Shown here: positions 1-8,117 of the stretch, in pieces
Position numbering within the stretch: position 1 is the first letter of the stretch
Layout of the letters: each line of letters starts with the position of its first letter
Origin: Scopulibacillus_A cellulosilyticus
GTDB taxonomy: Bacteria; Bacillota; Bacilli; Bacillales; Sporolactobacillaceae
Direction: 5' to 3'
DNA length: 64,000 bases
Assembly: GCF_042665295.1 (NCBI RefSeq)
Contig: NZ_JBHTCO010000017.1
Coordinates: forward strand, 124,001-188,000
Translations under genes and position numbers: made by a program
The notes under the pieces: model-generated
Told to the model about the DNA's origin: nothing
Databases searched by the model: none
Seen by the model: only the letters and a program-made list of their open reading frames with translations

Positions 1-1838
1 CTGATAATCTTATAAATTATGAATTAGATCAAAAACTGCTGCTCGTCGTTAAGAAAGAAATGCATAATTTGAACAAGCTGTTTAAAGCGTTTTTTGAAAC
101 TTATCCATGCCTTTCTAATAAAAGAGTATTAATTATAGATGATGAAGCGGACTTTGCAAGCATTGGTTTTAAGAAAACAGATAAGGAGATCATTGAGATT
201 AATAGAATTGCAGGTCAAATTGACCAGCTTAGAAAGGACTTAAAGCATTCGGATTTCCTGCAAGTGACCGCGACACCGTACTCGCTTTATTTACAGCCAG
301 AAGAATTAAAAATAAATGAATCATCGAAAACATTTAAGCCGGTAAGACCGGCTTTTACCGAATTAGTTCCAGTGCCAAAAGAATATATTGGCGGGGAATA
401 TTATTTTGAGGAAAGTGAAGAAAATAAATCAATAGCTTCCTGTATATATGAGCCAATTACTAATGATGAATTACTCGTGTTAAAGAAAGAGGACCGGCGC
501 CGTTTTAAAATTGAACAAGCCTTAAAGAGTCATAAAGTTAAGTCGCTTAGAAATGCAATCATGACTTTTATGGTTGGCGGGATTATTCGGCGCCTGCAGG
601 ACCAAGATAAAGGAATCAAGCCTAAGAAATATAGCTTTATTATTCATACGGAGCAGCGAAAAGGGACCCATGAGTGGCAGGAATCCATTGTTATAGCTGT
701 CAAAGAGCAGCTTAGACAAGCATTAGCCAACGATCCGCTTGTTCTTGAACAATTAATTAAAAGTGCTTATAACAACTTAATTAAATCTATTTGTCTAATA
801 GATGGTACTGCTCCAAAATACGAAGAAGTCAAGTGCCAGGTATTATTAGCTATTAAACAAGACTATTTGATGGTGACAAAGGTAAATTCAGAGAATGACA
901 TTAATCAACTATTAGATGATACCGGGCAATTAAAATTGAGAACACCTCTAAACGTTTTTGTCGGGGGGCAGATTCTGGACCGAGGTGTTACAATTGGTAA
1001 TCTCATCGGCTTTTATTATGGCAGAAGCCCGCGGCGATTCCAGCAAGATACGGTCCTGCAGCACTCCAGAATGTTCGGTTACCGTCCTCTTGAAGATCTT
1101 GCTGTCACCCGCTTTTATACGACAATAGAAATTTATGATGTTATGAAAAATATCCACGAATTCGATTCGGCATTGAGAAATGCCTTTGAGAAGGGCGGAC
1201 ATAACAATGGTGTTGTTTTTATCCAAAAGGACAGCAGGAACAAAATCATTCCATGCAGTCCGAACAAGCTGATCCTGTCAACAACTACCACGTTAAAACC
1301 TTTTAAACGGCTTTTGCCTGCAGGCTTTCAAACGGGTTATAAAACTTATATTTCAAAAACAGTTAAAGAACTAGATCGATTGATCATGGAACGCGGCAAT
1401 TTTAAAAAGCCGTATCTTATTAATGTAAAAAGGGCTGTGCAAATTATTGAAAAGATTAACGCTACTTTTGATGATAAGGACGGTACTCCTTGGGATGTAA
1501 AATCCTTCATTTCATGTATGGAATATTTATCGCTTAATGCTGAAGGGAAAGAGACAGGTCATATTTGGGTTATTGTTAAAACAGAGCGGGACAGTTCCCG
1601 TACAAGAGAGGACGGCCGGTTTATAGATTCCCCTGATACGGCAAGAGGTAAAGACAGCGAATTGAAGCTTGCAAGAAAAGTTGCGACTAAAGTTCCAGCG
1701 CTTATTTTATTAAGGCAAAAAGGGGAAGAGATCAAAGGCTGGCGCGGCTCGCCTTTCTGGTGGCCAGTGCTTGTGACACCGGGGAATACGCCGGTGACTG
1801 TTTTTCAAGGCGGTAATAATAATAGCCTTTTGGATTAA
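1..1838 (+). CDS. Z1-domain protein, C-terminal part (5' end outside window)
   Basis: The reading frame is open from base 3, so the ATG at 60 is probably internal and the gene starts upstream of the window. Visible helicase-like signatures are an acidic Walker B-type strand VLIIDDEADFAS, the motif QVTATPYSLYLQP about 55 residues later, and the conserved block GGQILDRGVTIGN followed by QQDTVLQHSRMFGYR near the middle. These define the Z1 domain, known from operons that combine a MORC/MutL-like ATPase, a PD-(D/E)XK nuclease and a DNA methyltransferase, i.e. restriction-modification-like defence. Any such partners would lie upstream of base 1 and are not visible. A terminator follows the stop codon. 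The family call is confident; the role in defence is inferred from the family. Confidence 0.85.
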   Translation, partial: DNLINYELDQKLLLVVKKEMHNLNKLFKAFFETYPCLSNKRVLIIDDEADFASIGFKKTDKEIIEINRIAGQIDQLRKDLKHSDFLQVTATPYSLYLQPEELKINESSKTFKPVRPAFTELVPVPKEYIGGEYYFEESEENKSIASCIYEPITNDELLVLKKEDRRRFKIEQALKSHKVKSLRNAIMTFMVGGIIRRLQDQDKGIKPKKYSFIIHTEQRKGTHEWQESIVIAVKEQLRQALANDPLVLEQLIKSAYNNLIKSICLIDGTAPKYEEVKCQVLLAIKQDYLMVTKVNSENDINQLLDDTGQLKLRTPLNVFVGGQILDRGVTIGNLIGFYYGRSPRRFQQDTVLQHSRMFGYRPLEDLAVTRFYTTIEIYDVMKNIHEFDSALRNAFEKGGHNNGVVFIQKDSRNKIIPCSPNKLILSTTTTLKPFKRLLPAGFQTGYKTYISKTVKELDRLIMERGNFKKPYLINVKRAVQIIEKINATFDDKDGTPWDVKSFISCMEYLSLNAEGKETGHIWVIVKTERDSSRTREDGRFIDSPDTARGKDSELKLARKVATKVPALILLRQKGEEIKGWRGSPFWWPVLVTPGNTPVTVFQGGNNNSLLD

Positions 1839-1843
1839 AATAT

Positions 1844-1891
1844 ATGATTGGTAACTTCTTGATAGGGAGATTACCAATCATTATTATTTTT
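1844..1891 (+). terminator. Intrinsic terminator of the Z1 gene
   Basis: Perfect 11-bp inverted repeat ATGATTGGTAA / TTACCAATCAT followed by a T-rich tract, 5 bp after the Z1 stop codon. Confidence 0.85.
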
Positions 1892-1967
1892 ATCCCGGTG
1901 CAACCGTCCGTAAGACGCCCACCTCAAAAACGTAAGAGAATCATTAATGTTTAGGCGGGAGATAACG
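1891..1967 (+). repeat. Dispersed repeat, copy 1
   Basis: This 77-bp segment starts TATCCCGGTGCAACCGTC and ends with GGGAGATAACG. A second copy in the same orientation lies at 21033-21110 (TATCCCGATGCAACCGTC to GGGAGATAACG). The ends are most conserved and the centre is variable. Copy 1 abuts the point where the hydantoinase gene loses its 5' part, so it may mark an insertion or deletion junction. It could be the end of an IS200/IS605-type element or another small mobile unit; no transposase is visible, so the class is not known. Confidence 0.7.
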
Positions 1968-1975
1968 AAAAGTAA

Positions 1976-3142
1976 CACCTCGAAGAAATTAAAGGTGAAG
2001 TTGATTCTGTTGCAGTGACATCAGTTTTCTCACCTGTTTCAAGAAAACATGAAGAAAGGGCGCAAGAAATATTAAAAGAGGTAATAGGAAATGATTTACC
2101 AGTCTCATTGTCATCTGAAATTGGAAGTGTCGGTTTACTGGAAAGGGAAAATGCGACAATTTTAAACGCCTCCGTTGTAAATGTCGCACATACAACAGTC
2201 AATGGTTTTGTCAATGCACTAAAAGCAGAGGGAATTGAAGCAAAGGTCTTTTTGGGGCAAAACGACGGTACTTTGATGTCTGTAGATTATGCACTCAAAT
2301 ACCCAATTCTTACAATTGCCTGCGGTCCGACAAATAGTTTACGGGGCGCTTCTTATTTAACAGGTTATGATAACGCGCTTGTTGTTGATGTGGGAGGAAC
2401 GACGACTGATGTTGGCGTTTTAGCCGGATCATTCCCAAGAGAACCATCTCTTGCCGTTGAAATTGGCGAAGCAAGAACGAATTTCAGGATGCCGGATCTT
2501 GTATCAGTTGGCCTTGGCGGCGGCACCGTCATCCGTATACATGAAGATGAATCTTTTACAATCGGTCCTGACAGTGTCGGTTACAAGATTACAGAAAAAG
2601 CATTCATTTACGGGGGAGACACTTTAACAACAACAGATGTCGTTGTCGGATTAGGGTTTGCCGATCTGGGCGATCCGACAAAGGTCAGCCACTTGGATAA
2701 AGCATTGCTAGAGAAGATTTACGCAGCAATGGTTGAGCACATTGAGACAGCGATTGACCGTATGAAGACAAGCGCCGAACCAGTTCCGGTTATATTAGTC
2801 GGCGGCGGAAGCATCCTTGTTCCAGACAAGCTAGAAGGGGCATCTGAAGTCATCCGACCCAATCATTTTGGTGTCGCCAACGCTATCGGATCCGCAATTG
2901 CTCAAGTCAGCGGGCAAGTCGAACGAGTTTTTTCTCTTGATGAGCATGGCCGGGAAAAAACATTAGAGCTGGCTAAACAAATGGCTATTGACGAAGCAAT
3001 AAAGGCCGGAGCAGATAAGGAGCGCTGCAACATTGTTGATATTGAGGATGTACCACTCGCTTACTTGCCAGGTAACGCTACACAGGTAAGGATTAAAGCA
3101 GCAGGGGATTTAATGATTACTGCTGAAGAAAATGTGATGTAA
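1976..3142 (+). pseudogene. Hydantoinase/oxoprolinase family protein, 5'-truncated
   Basis: Family homology reads in one frame from about 1976 (LEEIKGEVDSVAVTSVFSP) to the stop at 3142. It includes the actin-like ATPase signature DNALVVDVGGTTTDVGVLAG and the blocks GLGGGTVIRIHEDES and ILVGGGSILVPDKL. HyuA-type proteins of Bacillus are about 510 residues long, so roughly 125-150 N-terminal residues are missing. An in-frame TAA lies at 1973, directly after the dispersed repeat. The only available start is a GTG at 2015 with no Shine-Dalgarno sequence. The truncation coincides with the repeat, so I read this as a gene broken by an insertion or deletion. The family normally hydrolyses cyclic amides with ATP, together with a HyuB subunit that is absent here. 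Confidence 0.85.
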
Positions 3143-3156
3143 TTTAGAAAGTAAGT

Positions 3157-3190
3157 AAACCAGCCCTTTTGTGATAGGGCTGGTTTTTTT
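3157..3190 (+). terminator. Terminator after the hydantoinase fragment
   Basis: 11-bp stem AAACCAGCCCT / AGGGCTGGTTT with an 8-nt loop and a run of T residues. The open frame of the following Rpn fragment begins artificially inside this hairpin. Confidence 0.9.
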
Positions 3191-3200
3191 AAGTTTACGA

Positions 3201-3698
3201 GATTTTTTGGCAGGACTTTATCTTATAAAAGGCAAAAAAGATCCAAATAAGAAACTGGAATTTAAATTACAGTTAATGAGGTTATTGCTTAAAAACGAGC
3301 CGGGTGGTAAAAAATATAGTAAGAAAACCATACAAAATTTATTCGCATTTATTGATCATATTATACGGTTGCCCAAAGAAGATGAAAAGACATATGAGCG
3401 GGAAATGGAAGAAATGGTAAATAAGGAGGATGCCGGTATGAACTTATCCATTGAAGACACACCATTTGCCAAATATCTTATAAAGAAATACAAAAAAGAG
3501 GCAGAAGAAATAGGTGAACAGAAAGGATTACAAAAAGGATTGCAAAAAGGATTACAAAAAGGAATTAAAGAAGGAAAACAAGAAGCAGCAAAAGAAATTG
3601 CAAGGAACATGTTATTAGAAGGTTACAGTATTAAAGAAACCGCTAAACTTACACAGGTGTCTATTGAGGAGATCGAAAAATTAAGAGAAGATATGTGA
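3201..3698 (+). pseudogene. Rpn/YhgA-type PD-(D/E)XK nuclease family protein, 5'-truncated
   Basis: Only the C-terminal part of a recombination-promoting nuclease (Rpn) family protein remains. The segment DPNKKLEFKLQLMRLLL, the helical middle part and a charged tail rich in KG motifs ending in a small helix-turn-helix-like stretch (YSIKETAKLTQVSIEEIEKL) are typical of the family's C-terminal half. The catalytic N-terminal domain is absent. The open frame extends upstream only into the preceding terminator hairpin, with no credible start. In the tail, a 12-bp unit encoding KGLQ is repeated three times in tandem (about 3523-3560), as is common in this family. I infer a non-functional remnant. 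Confidence 0.75.
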
Positions 3699-3889
3699 AT
3701 AATGGCAGTTTGTGAAATAGTGTAGTGATGGATGTCCAAATTTACAAATGTAGAAAAAGTAACCCATTCTAGGTCCTAATTTCAAGATAAAGGTAATAAA
3801 TGGATTATTTTTTGGTGTTCGTAGATAATTACATTAGCAGGCTGTACAACTAGGCCTTTTTCTCAGCTAGAATTTCAGGTATTTCTAAA

Positions 3890-3985
3890 TCTCAATAAAA
3901 AGGTATGTATACTACATTTCTTTGTATAACTAAAACAAACATTTCTTTGTATTTTCATTAGTTGTTACAGCCTTTAACTTATTTT
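3890..3985 (-). pseudogene. Relict second copy of the TOTE primase-helicase 3' end
   Basis: The plus strand here is about 75-80% identical to 4460-4550, which covers the last codons and 3' flank of the primase-helicase gene. On the minus strand it reads YKLKAVTTNENTKKCLF-stop, against YKLLTETTNENEQLRLF-stop in the longer gene. Only the extreme C-terminus survives. Confidence 0.65.
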
Positions 3986-4009
3986 AAAAAAACGAGGTCA
4001 TTGGAATGA

Positions 4010-4306
4010 ATTATAATATGAATGAATTTCATATCGACCCTTGAGCCACAAGGGATTCAGAACACAAAAAAATGAGTACCTCCCCAAATGTCGAATTGAG
4101 TAAGCACCACACAAACTCATAAGACTGGAGGAAGACTCCCTATGACTATTATACAACAAGGAAGCCTTTTTGACCTGCAAGAATTATATGATTTAGAATG
4201 TTTGATTGAAAAAGCTGAACATGAAGCTAGTCTTCCTCTTTTCGAAAAGAAGATTGAAGATCAGAATATATTGAAAAAGGGCATTAAAACAGCGATATTA
4301 AAATAA
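4010..4306 (+). mobile_element. IS1182-like element, left-end remnant with truncated transposase
   Basis: 4010-4141 is about 70% identical to 7737-7865 and ends in a ribosome binding site (TGGAGGAAGA). It leads into a 54-codon frame, 4142-4306, beginning MTIIQQGSLFDLQELYDLE. I recognise this start as that of IS1182-family transposases; the remainder of the protein (several hundred residues in the family) is deleted. The element is therefore inactive. Confidence 0.65.
4142..4306 (+). pseudogene. IS1182-family transposase N-terminal fragment
   Basis: A 54-residue frame with a good Shine-Dalgarno site. The first 20 residues match the typical start of IS1182-type transposases; the following residues (EKAEHEASLPLFEKK) do not continue the family pattern I know, which suggests an internal deletion. 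Too short to be active. Confidence 0.6.
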
Positions 4307-4497
4307 CTTTTTAAAGCATTTGCGATATAAAGGAATATTATAGATGAAACTTCCGCTAATGGAAGTTTCACCTTATCGCTTTTAATAGTGTTTTGATTTT
4401 GTTTGTTGTAATAACATTTATCGATTTTTCACAGTTACATTTATGGACATTTTGGAATCTTAATGAAAAGGTTTGTTTACTACTTTTCTTTTTATAA

Positions 4498-6857
4498 CTA
4501 AAATAAACGCAGCTGTTCATTTTCATTAGTTGTTTCAGTAAGTAATTTATAACCTAGGCTCCTATATCCCTTTAAGCGTTTTTCGTACATTTTTTGAAGT
4601 ATAGGTTCACGGTGATCGACATAATCATACACTTGTACAACTTGTTTATTATCATTCAGCCGATGTAACCTTCCAACGTATTGGCTTAATATTCCTTTCC
4701 ATGAAATTGGTAAGGTAAGGAAAAGAGTATCTAATCGACTATCATCAAACCCTTCGCCAATATATTTACCCGTTGCAATAAGAAGCCGCTCCTGATCATT
4801 AGGAATTGTTTTTAATTTGTTTAATTCATTACGCTCCTGTTTAGCAGTCATTCCACCAGTTAAAACGATCAAATTTTTTACAAAACCTTGAAATTTACAT
4901 TTTAATTTTTCTATATGAGCGATACGTTCGGTAATGATTATTGGCGATCGACCTTTATCTAATGACTTAAGAACATCATCGAATATTAGCTCATTACGTT
5001 TTTCGTCCATGGCTAATTCTCCAGATAGATTTTGAAATATTTTTCTTTCTTCTTTCAAAGAGCTTTTAAAATGTGTAAACCTAGGTATAATAAGGTGTTC
5101 AAATGGTCGAACCCGTGCTTGCTTTTTAGCACTTACTTTAAAACGCACTGGACCGCATTGCATGTAAATGATAGGATAAGTCCATCTTTTCTAGTTGGTG
5201 TAGCAGTTAGGCCGTGAACAAATTTTGCGGCTGCCTTTTTTAAAACCTGTTCAAAACTAAATGCTGAGATATGATGACATTCATCTACGATAATTTGACC
5301 ATATTGATTTATGCCATCTTTTACTTTACCTTGATGATTAAGACTTTGAATGGTTGCGACGTCAATTTTACCAGTCGGCTTGTTTTTTCCGCCGCCAATT
5401 CGCCCAATAGAGTTTGGATCTATTTCTAAAAAACTAGAAAGTTGTTCAGTCCATTGCTCGAGTAATTGTTTACGATGAACAATAATAAGCGTATTTACTT
5501 TTCTTTCAGCAATTAACGATGCGGCAACGACTGTTTTCCCAAATCCAGTAGTTGCGGATAAAATGCCATTATTATATTGAAGAAGTTTCGATACAGCCTC
5601 TTGTTGCTGTGGCCTTAATTGACCTTTTAAAGTAATATCTAGCTTTTCTCCAACATTGCTGTGATCACAAATAATAGTATTAATAGAATGATCATTGAAT
5701 AACTTTTCGACGTCTTCTAAAGCCCCGCGCGGTAAAATGATATATGATGGATAATCTTCGACGCAGTCAATTTTCCTTTTAATACCATGGGTAGAAAGGC
5801 GTTTCTTTTGCGCTTTATAAAACTCTGGATTGTTAAGCGTACCTAATTGTATTAATTGATTTATGATAGAAGGTGGAAGATTTCTTTTTTCTATATAAAT
5901 GCCATTTTTGCATACAAGCTTAATCTCTTTTGGAAATAGGGTGGTATTCTCATTAACCTTATCGCTTGTTGAAATTTGTAAACTAACATTCTCATCTTTA
6001 GTTTGGTTTACAATATTTTTTACAGTTTCCAAGGACATTTTTTGAACAGTTGATAAATAGGTCCATTGATCTCGGAAGGGTTCAAAATTTCTATTAACAA
6101 AAAGACTATTCCCGTTGTAACCAGGGTGAAGCTGTAAAGGAAGGGCTATTAAATTTCCAAAGCCTCCTTTAGGAAGTGTGTCTTGATTTGGAAATAAGCG
6201 ATCATATGAATCCAAACCAATTTGGTATCTGGTATTAAGTGTGGTAGATAATAAGCCTGATCCCATTTTTCTAGCAAGAGAAGCGGGGATAGGCGTTTCA
6301 AAGAAGATCCAAACATGGGCTCCATTACCCGAACGTGATCGTTCAATATTAGCTGGGACTTTAAAGTTATCGCATGTATTTAAAAATGCAGAAACATCTT
6401 CTTTCCAGTTTTTTTTATCAAAATCAACTGCAAGTAACCAACAAGTTTCATCTTCTAATAGCGGATAGATCCCCATTGTATGATCTCCGTTAAGATGGTC
6501 ATTGATTGTTTGATCAGAAATAGGAATAAGTTTTCTATTTAAGCATTCAGAGCATTTAATGTTTGGCTTTTCACATAATGATGGATGCCATTCATTTTGA
6601 CATGCAGGTGAGTAACCTGATTTTCCGCTTTTTGCTGATTCCCAGCGTTGTGCATAAACATCCTGTCTTCCTTTGAATAAGCTTCTATACAATTTAATTT
6701 TGTCTTTTATAGTAGATTTCTTTGTTATAATACGATTTTTGTTTAGTAATGGTGTTGTTTCCGAAATACCAAGAAGATATCTTAGCCGTTTATTTTCATC
6801 TCTTAAACGCTCACATTCTCTTAATGCCGTCTGCAAACGAATTTTTAAATCTTCCAT
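4498..6857 (-). pseudogene. TOTE-type archaeo-eukaryotic primase / SF2 helicase, frameshifted
   Basis: Two overlapping minus-strand frames (6857 to 5133, then 5163 to 4498) together make one protein of about 785 residues. From the N-terminus: a leucine-rich coiled coil (residues 1-30), a Cys cluster (about 86-105), an AEP primase domain with catalytic DFD at 145-147 and SGNGAHVWIFF near 176-186, then a superfamily-2 helicase with GFGKT (motif I), DECHH (II), TATP (III) and QYVGRLHR (VI). This arrangement matches the primase-helicase of TOTE conflict systems. Near 5190 one base appears to be missing after RKDGL: the continuation in the other frame (HPIIYMQCGPVRF, first residue inferred) restores the family sequence. 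The frameshift falls after motif III and removes the second RecA lobe. It could be a real mutation or a sequencing error. An inverse AT-rich promoter region lies at 6858-6960. Confidence 0.85.
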
Positions 6858-7063
6858 AGATATCCCTCGCTAAAGGTATAATTAAGAATTTATAATTGGG
6901 TGTAGTACTATTATTGTACAAAAAATAAGAACTTATAAGTAATAGGAAATTAATTACTTTAATGGTGCTCTTCTAATTTATCAAAACCGGAAAGGGATAA
7001 GCATCCTAGTAACGATGGAAATCTTTAAGGGGAAAACATTAAGGGGGGAGTTCGATTTTCGAT

Positions 7064-7384
7064 TCATCGCTCTTCTTCAGGGTTAATACCCCAAAAAATT
7101 TGATGTGATATTTCTGTATTAGCATAATAACAAGCCTCTACTAATACTTGTTCTTTTTCCTTTAAAATTCTATAAACAATAATAACATTGTTAATTAAAG
7201 TCCAGAAGTATCCATTAAACTCAAAACCTGGATAATCCGCAACGCCTTCAGCAAGTTCATAAGGATTATGAGAAAGCAGCAATTTTGTTCGAAAATACAC
7301 TTTTTCATAATCAATGTTAAAAAATTTCCCAAGATTCCGAAGAGCCGTTCTTTCCCAAGTTACACGGAATTTATTATCCATCAT
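7064..7384 (-). CDS. RelE/ParE-like toxin candidate
   Basis: A 106-residue basic protein. The pattern FRVTWERTALRNLGKFF, then a predicted helix pair, then WTLINNVIIVYRILKEKEQVLVEACYY resembles the beta-sheet core of RelE/ParE-fold mRNA interferases or gyrase inhibitors. It overlaps the end of the upstream gene by 11 bp, the usual arrangement for translationally coupled toxin-antitoxin pairs, with the toxin second. I cannot name a specific family. Two adjacent ATG codons (7384, 7381) are possible starts. Confidence 0.55.
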   Translation of the reverse strand: MMDNKFRVTWERTALRNLGKFFNIDYEKVYFRTKLLLSHNPYELAEGVADYPGFEFNGYFWTLINNVIIVYRILKEKEQVLVEACYYANTEISHQIFWGINPEEER

Positions 7385-7652
7385 TCCTGGCCTCTCGAAT
7401 AATTTTTATTGCTTCTTTATCATCCTTAATATAATCTTGGTTTGAAGAGGCTTCCTTTAATTGCTCTAAAATTTCCTTATTATTAAAAATTGCTTTTGTC
7501 ATATATTTTTTTTGTTTTTCTGTTAGTTGAGGCTTTTTCTCGATTGCGACTGAGTAGCCTAAACTTTCAATTGCATTTACTAACTCATCTAAAGCGATTA
7601 ATGATTTATTGTTAACGATTTTGTCAAATTGCTCTCGACTGATGTAATCCAT
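7374..7652 (-). CDS. Antitoxin-like partner protein
   Basis: A 92-residue acidic, largely helical protein starting at an ATG preceded by AGGTGAT. I do not recognise a DNA-binding motif with confidence. Its assignment rests on size, charge and the 11-bp overlap with the RelE/ParE-like gene downstream. The pair sits next to the TOTE-type gene on the same strand, so it may belong to the same mobile defence island. Alternative: an unrelated small hypothetical protein. Confidence 0.5.
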   Translation of the reverse strand: MDYISREQFDKIVNNKSLIALDELVNAIESLGYSVAIEKKPQLTEKQKKYMTKAIFNNKEILEQLKEASSNQDYIKDDKEAIKIIREARNDG

Positions 7653-7736
7653 AAAGAATCACCTGCCTTTTTATTTAGTATACCATGATTCGATTTTCTG
7701 TTAAATTTACTGGTTGCACATAATTGTTTTAAATAA

Positions 7737-7865
7737 CGAATGAATTTCATAAATAACAATCCTTAAGACATAAGGGGTTTAGAACATTAAAAAAGGAGTA
7801 ACTCCCACAAATCTCGAAATAGTAAGTTTCGACACAAAACTACAGAGAATGGAGGAATACTCATT
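7737..7865 (+). mobile_element. IS1182-like left-end remnant, second copy
   Basis: Shares GAATGAATTTCATA, an AAAAAAGGAGTAACTCC-type hairpin region and TGGAGGAA with 4010-4141 in the same order and orientation, but the transposase start codon is lost. The two copies are direct repeats bracketing the TOTE gene and the toxin-antitoxin-like pair. The CRISPR-like RNA candidate begins 16 bp further on. Confidence 0.6.
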
Positions 7866-7881
7866 AGTTTAGGCTATTAAA

Positions 7882-7993
7882 ATTTTATCTGAACTTCTGG
7901 GATATAAAATGTTAATTTATTTTATAGCGTTACCGATATTATATTTGAACGTTGTGGGAAAGATTAGTGGCTTATCATACACTAATCTTTTTT
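7882..7993 (+). ncRNA. Candidate crRNA-like regulatory RNA (creR-type mini-CRISPR)
   Basis: Two degenerate copies of the CRISPR repeat of this locus flank a pseudo-spacer. Copy 1 (7882-7909) matches 24 of the 29 repeat positions with one base deleted in the centre; it keeps TTTTATCTGAAC and GGGATATAAA. Copy 2 (7938-7966) matches 20 of 29, keeping TGAACGT and GTGGGA. The pseudo-spacer is 28 nt (7910-7937), shorter than the 35-41 nt spacers of the array. An intrinsic terminator overlaps the end of copy 2. The first 16 nt of the pseudo-spacer pair perfectly with the cas6 transcription start/RBS region (8089-8104). CRISPR-like RNAs that direct Cascade to cas promoters (creR) or to toxin promoters (creA) are known for type I-B; this fits creR. 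No clear promoter was found upstream. An alternative is a relic array with a chance match, which the length and register of the match make unlikely. Confidence 0.78.
7959..7993 (+). terminator. Terminator of the mini-CRISPR RNA
   Basis: 11-bp stem AAAGATTAGTG / CACTAATCTTT with a 10-nt loop and six T residues. Its left arm overlaps the end of the second degenerate repeat, so the RNA would end just after it and separately from the cas operon. Confidence 0.88.
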
Positions 7994-8052
7994 ATGTAGG
8001 CAAACAGCTTTAAATAAATATCAAAATCTTTATAAACCTATGAATTTTGGGA

Positions 8053-8081
8053 TTGACTTATAGATATATAATTGGTTAAAT
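8053..8081 (+). promoter_or_regulatory. cas operon promoter (sigma-A type)
   Basis: -35 TTGACT at 8053-8058, 17-bp spacer, -10 TTAAAT at 8076-8081. The predicted start is near 8088, about 30 bp before the cas6 start codon. No other promoter-like pair is evident between the mini-CRISPR terminator and cas6. Confidence 0.65.
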
Positions 8082-8088
8082 AGAATCA

Positions 8089-8104
8089 ATAAAATAAATT
8101 AACA
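8089..8104 (+). promoter_or_regulatory. Target site for the mini-CRISPR guide
   Basis: 16 contiguous bases (ATAAAATAAATTAACA) are the reverse complement of the first 16 nt of the pseudo-spacer at 7910-7925. The match starts exactly at the repeat-spacer boundary, as a seed should. The protospacer is on the minus strand and is preceded 5' by CCT, the complement of AGG in the Shine-Dalgarno AAGGAGGTG (8104-8112). Pairing fails at guide position 17. Cascade bound here would cover the transcription start and ribosome binding site. Confidence 0.75.
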
Positions 8105-8117
8105 AGGAGGTGCTCAT

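Noticed and set aside
2015..3142. Hydantoinase gene as a normal gene starting at GTG 2015
   Set aside because: Homology continues upstream of the GTG to the dispersed repeat, there is no Shine-Dalgarno sequence, and the first quarter of the protein is missing.
7870..8117. A creTA-type toxin gene beside the mini-CRISPR
   Set aside because: No small frame with a ribosome site lies between the degenerate repeats and cas6, and the seed points at the cas6 leader itself, so a creR role fits better.
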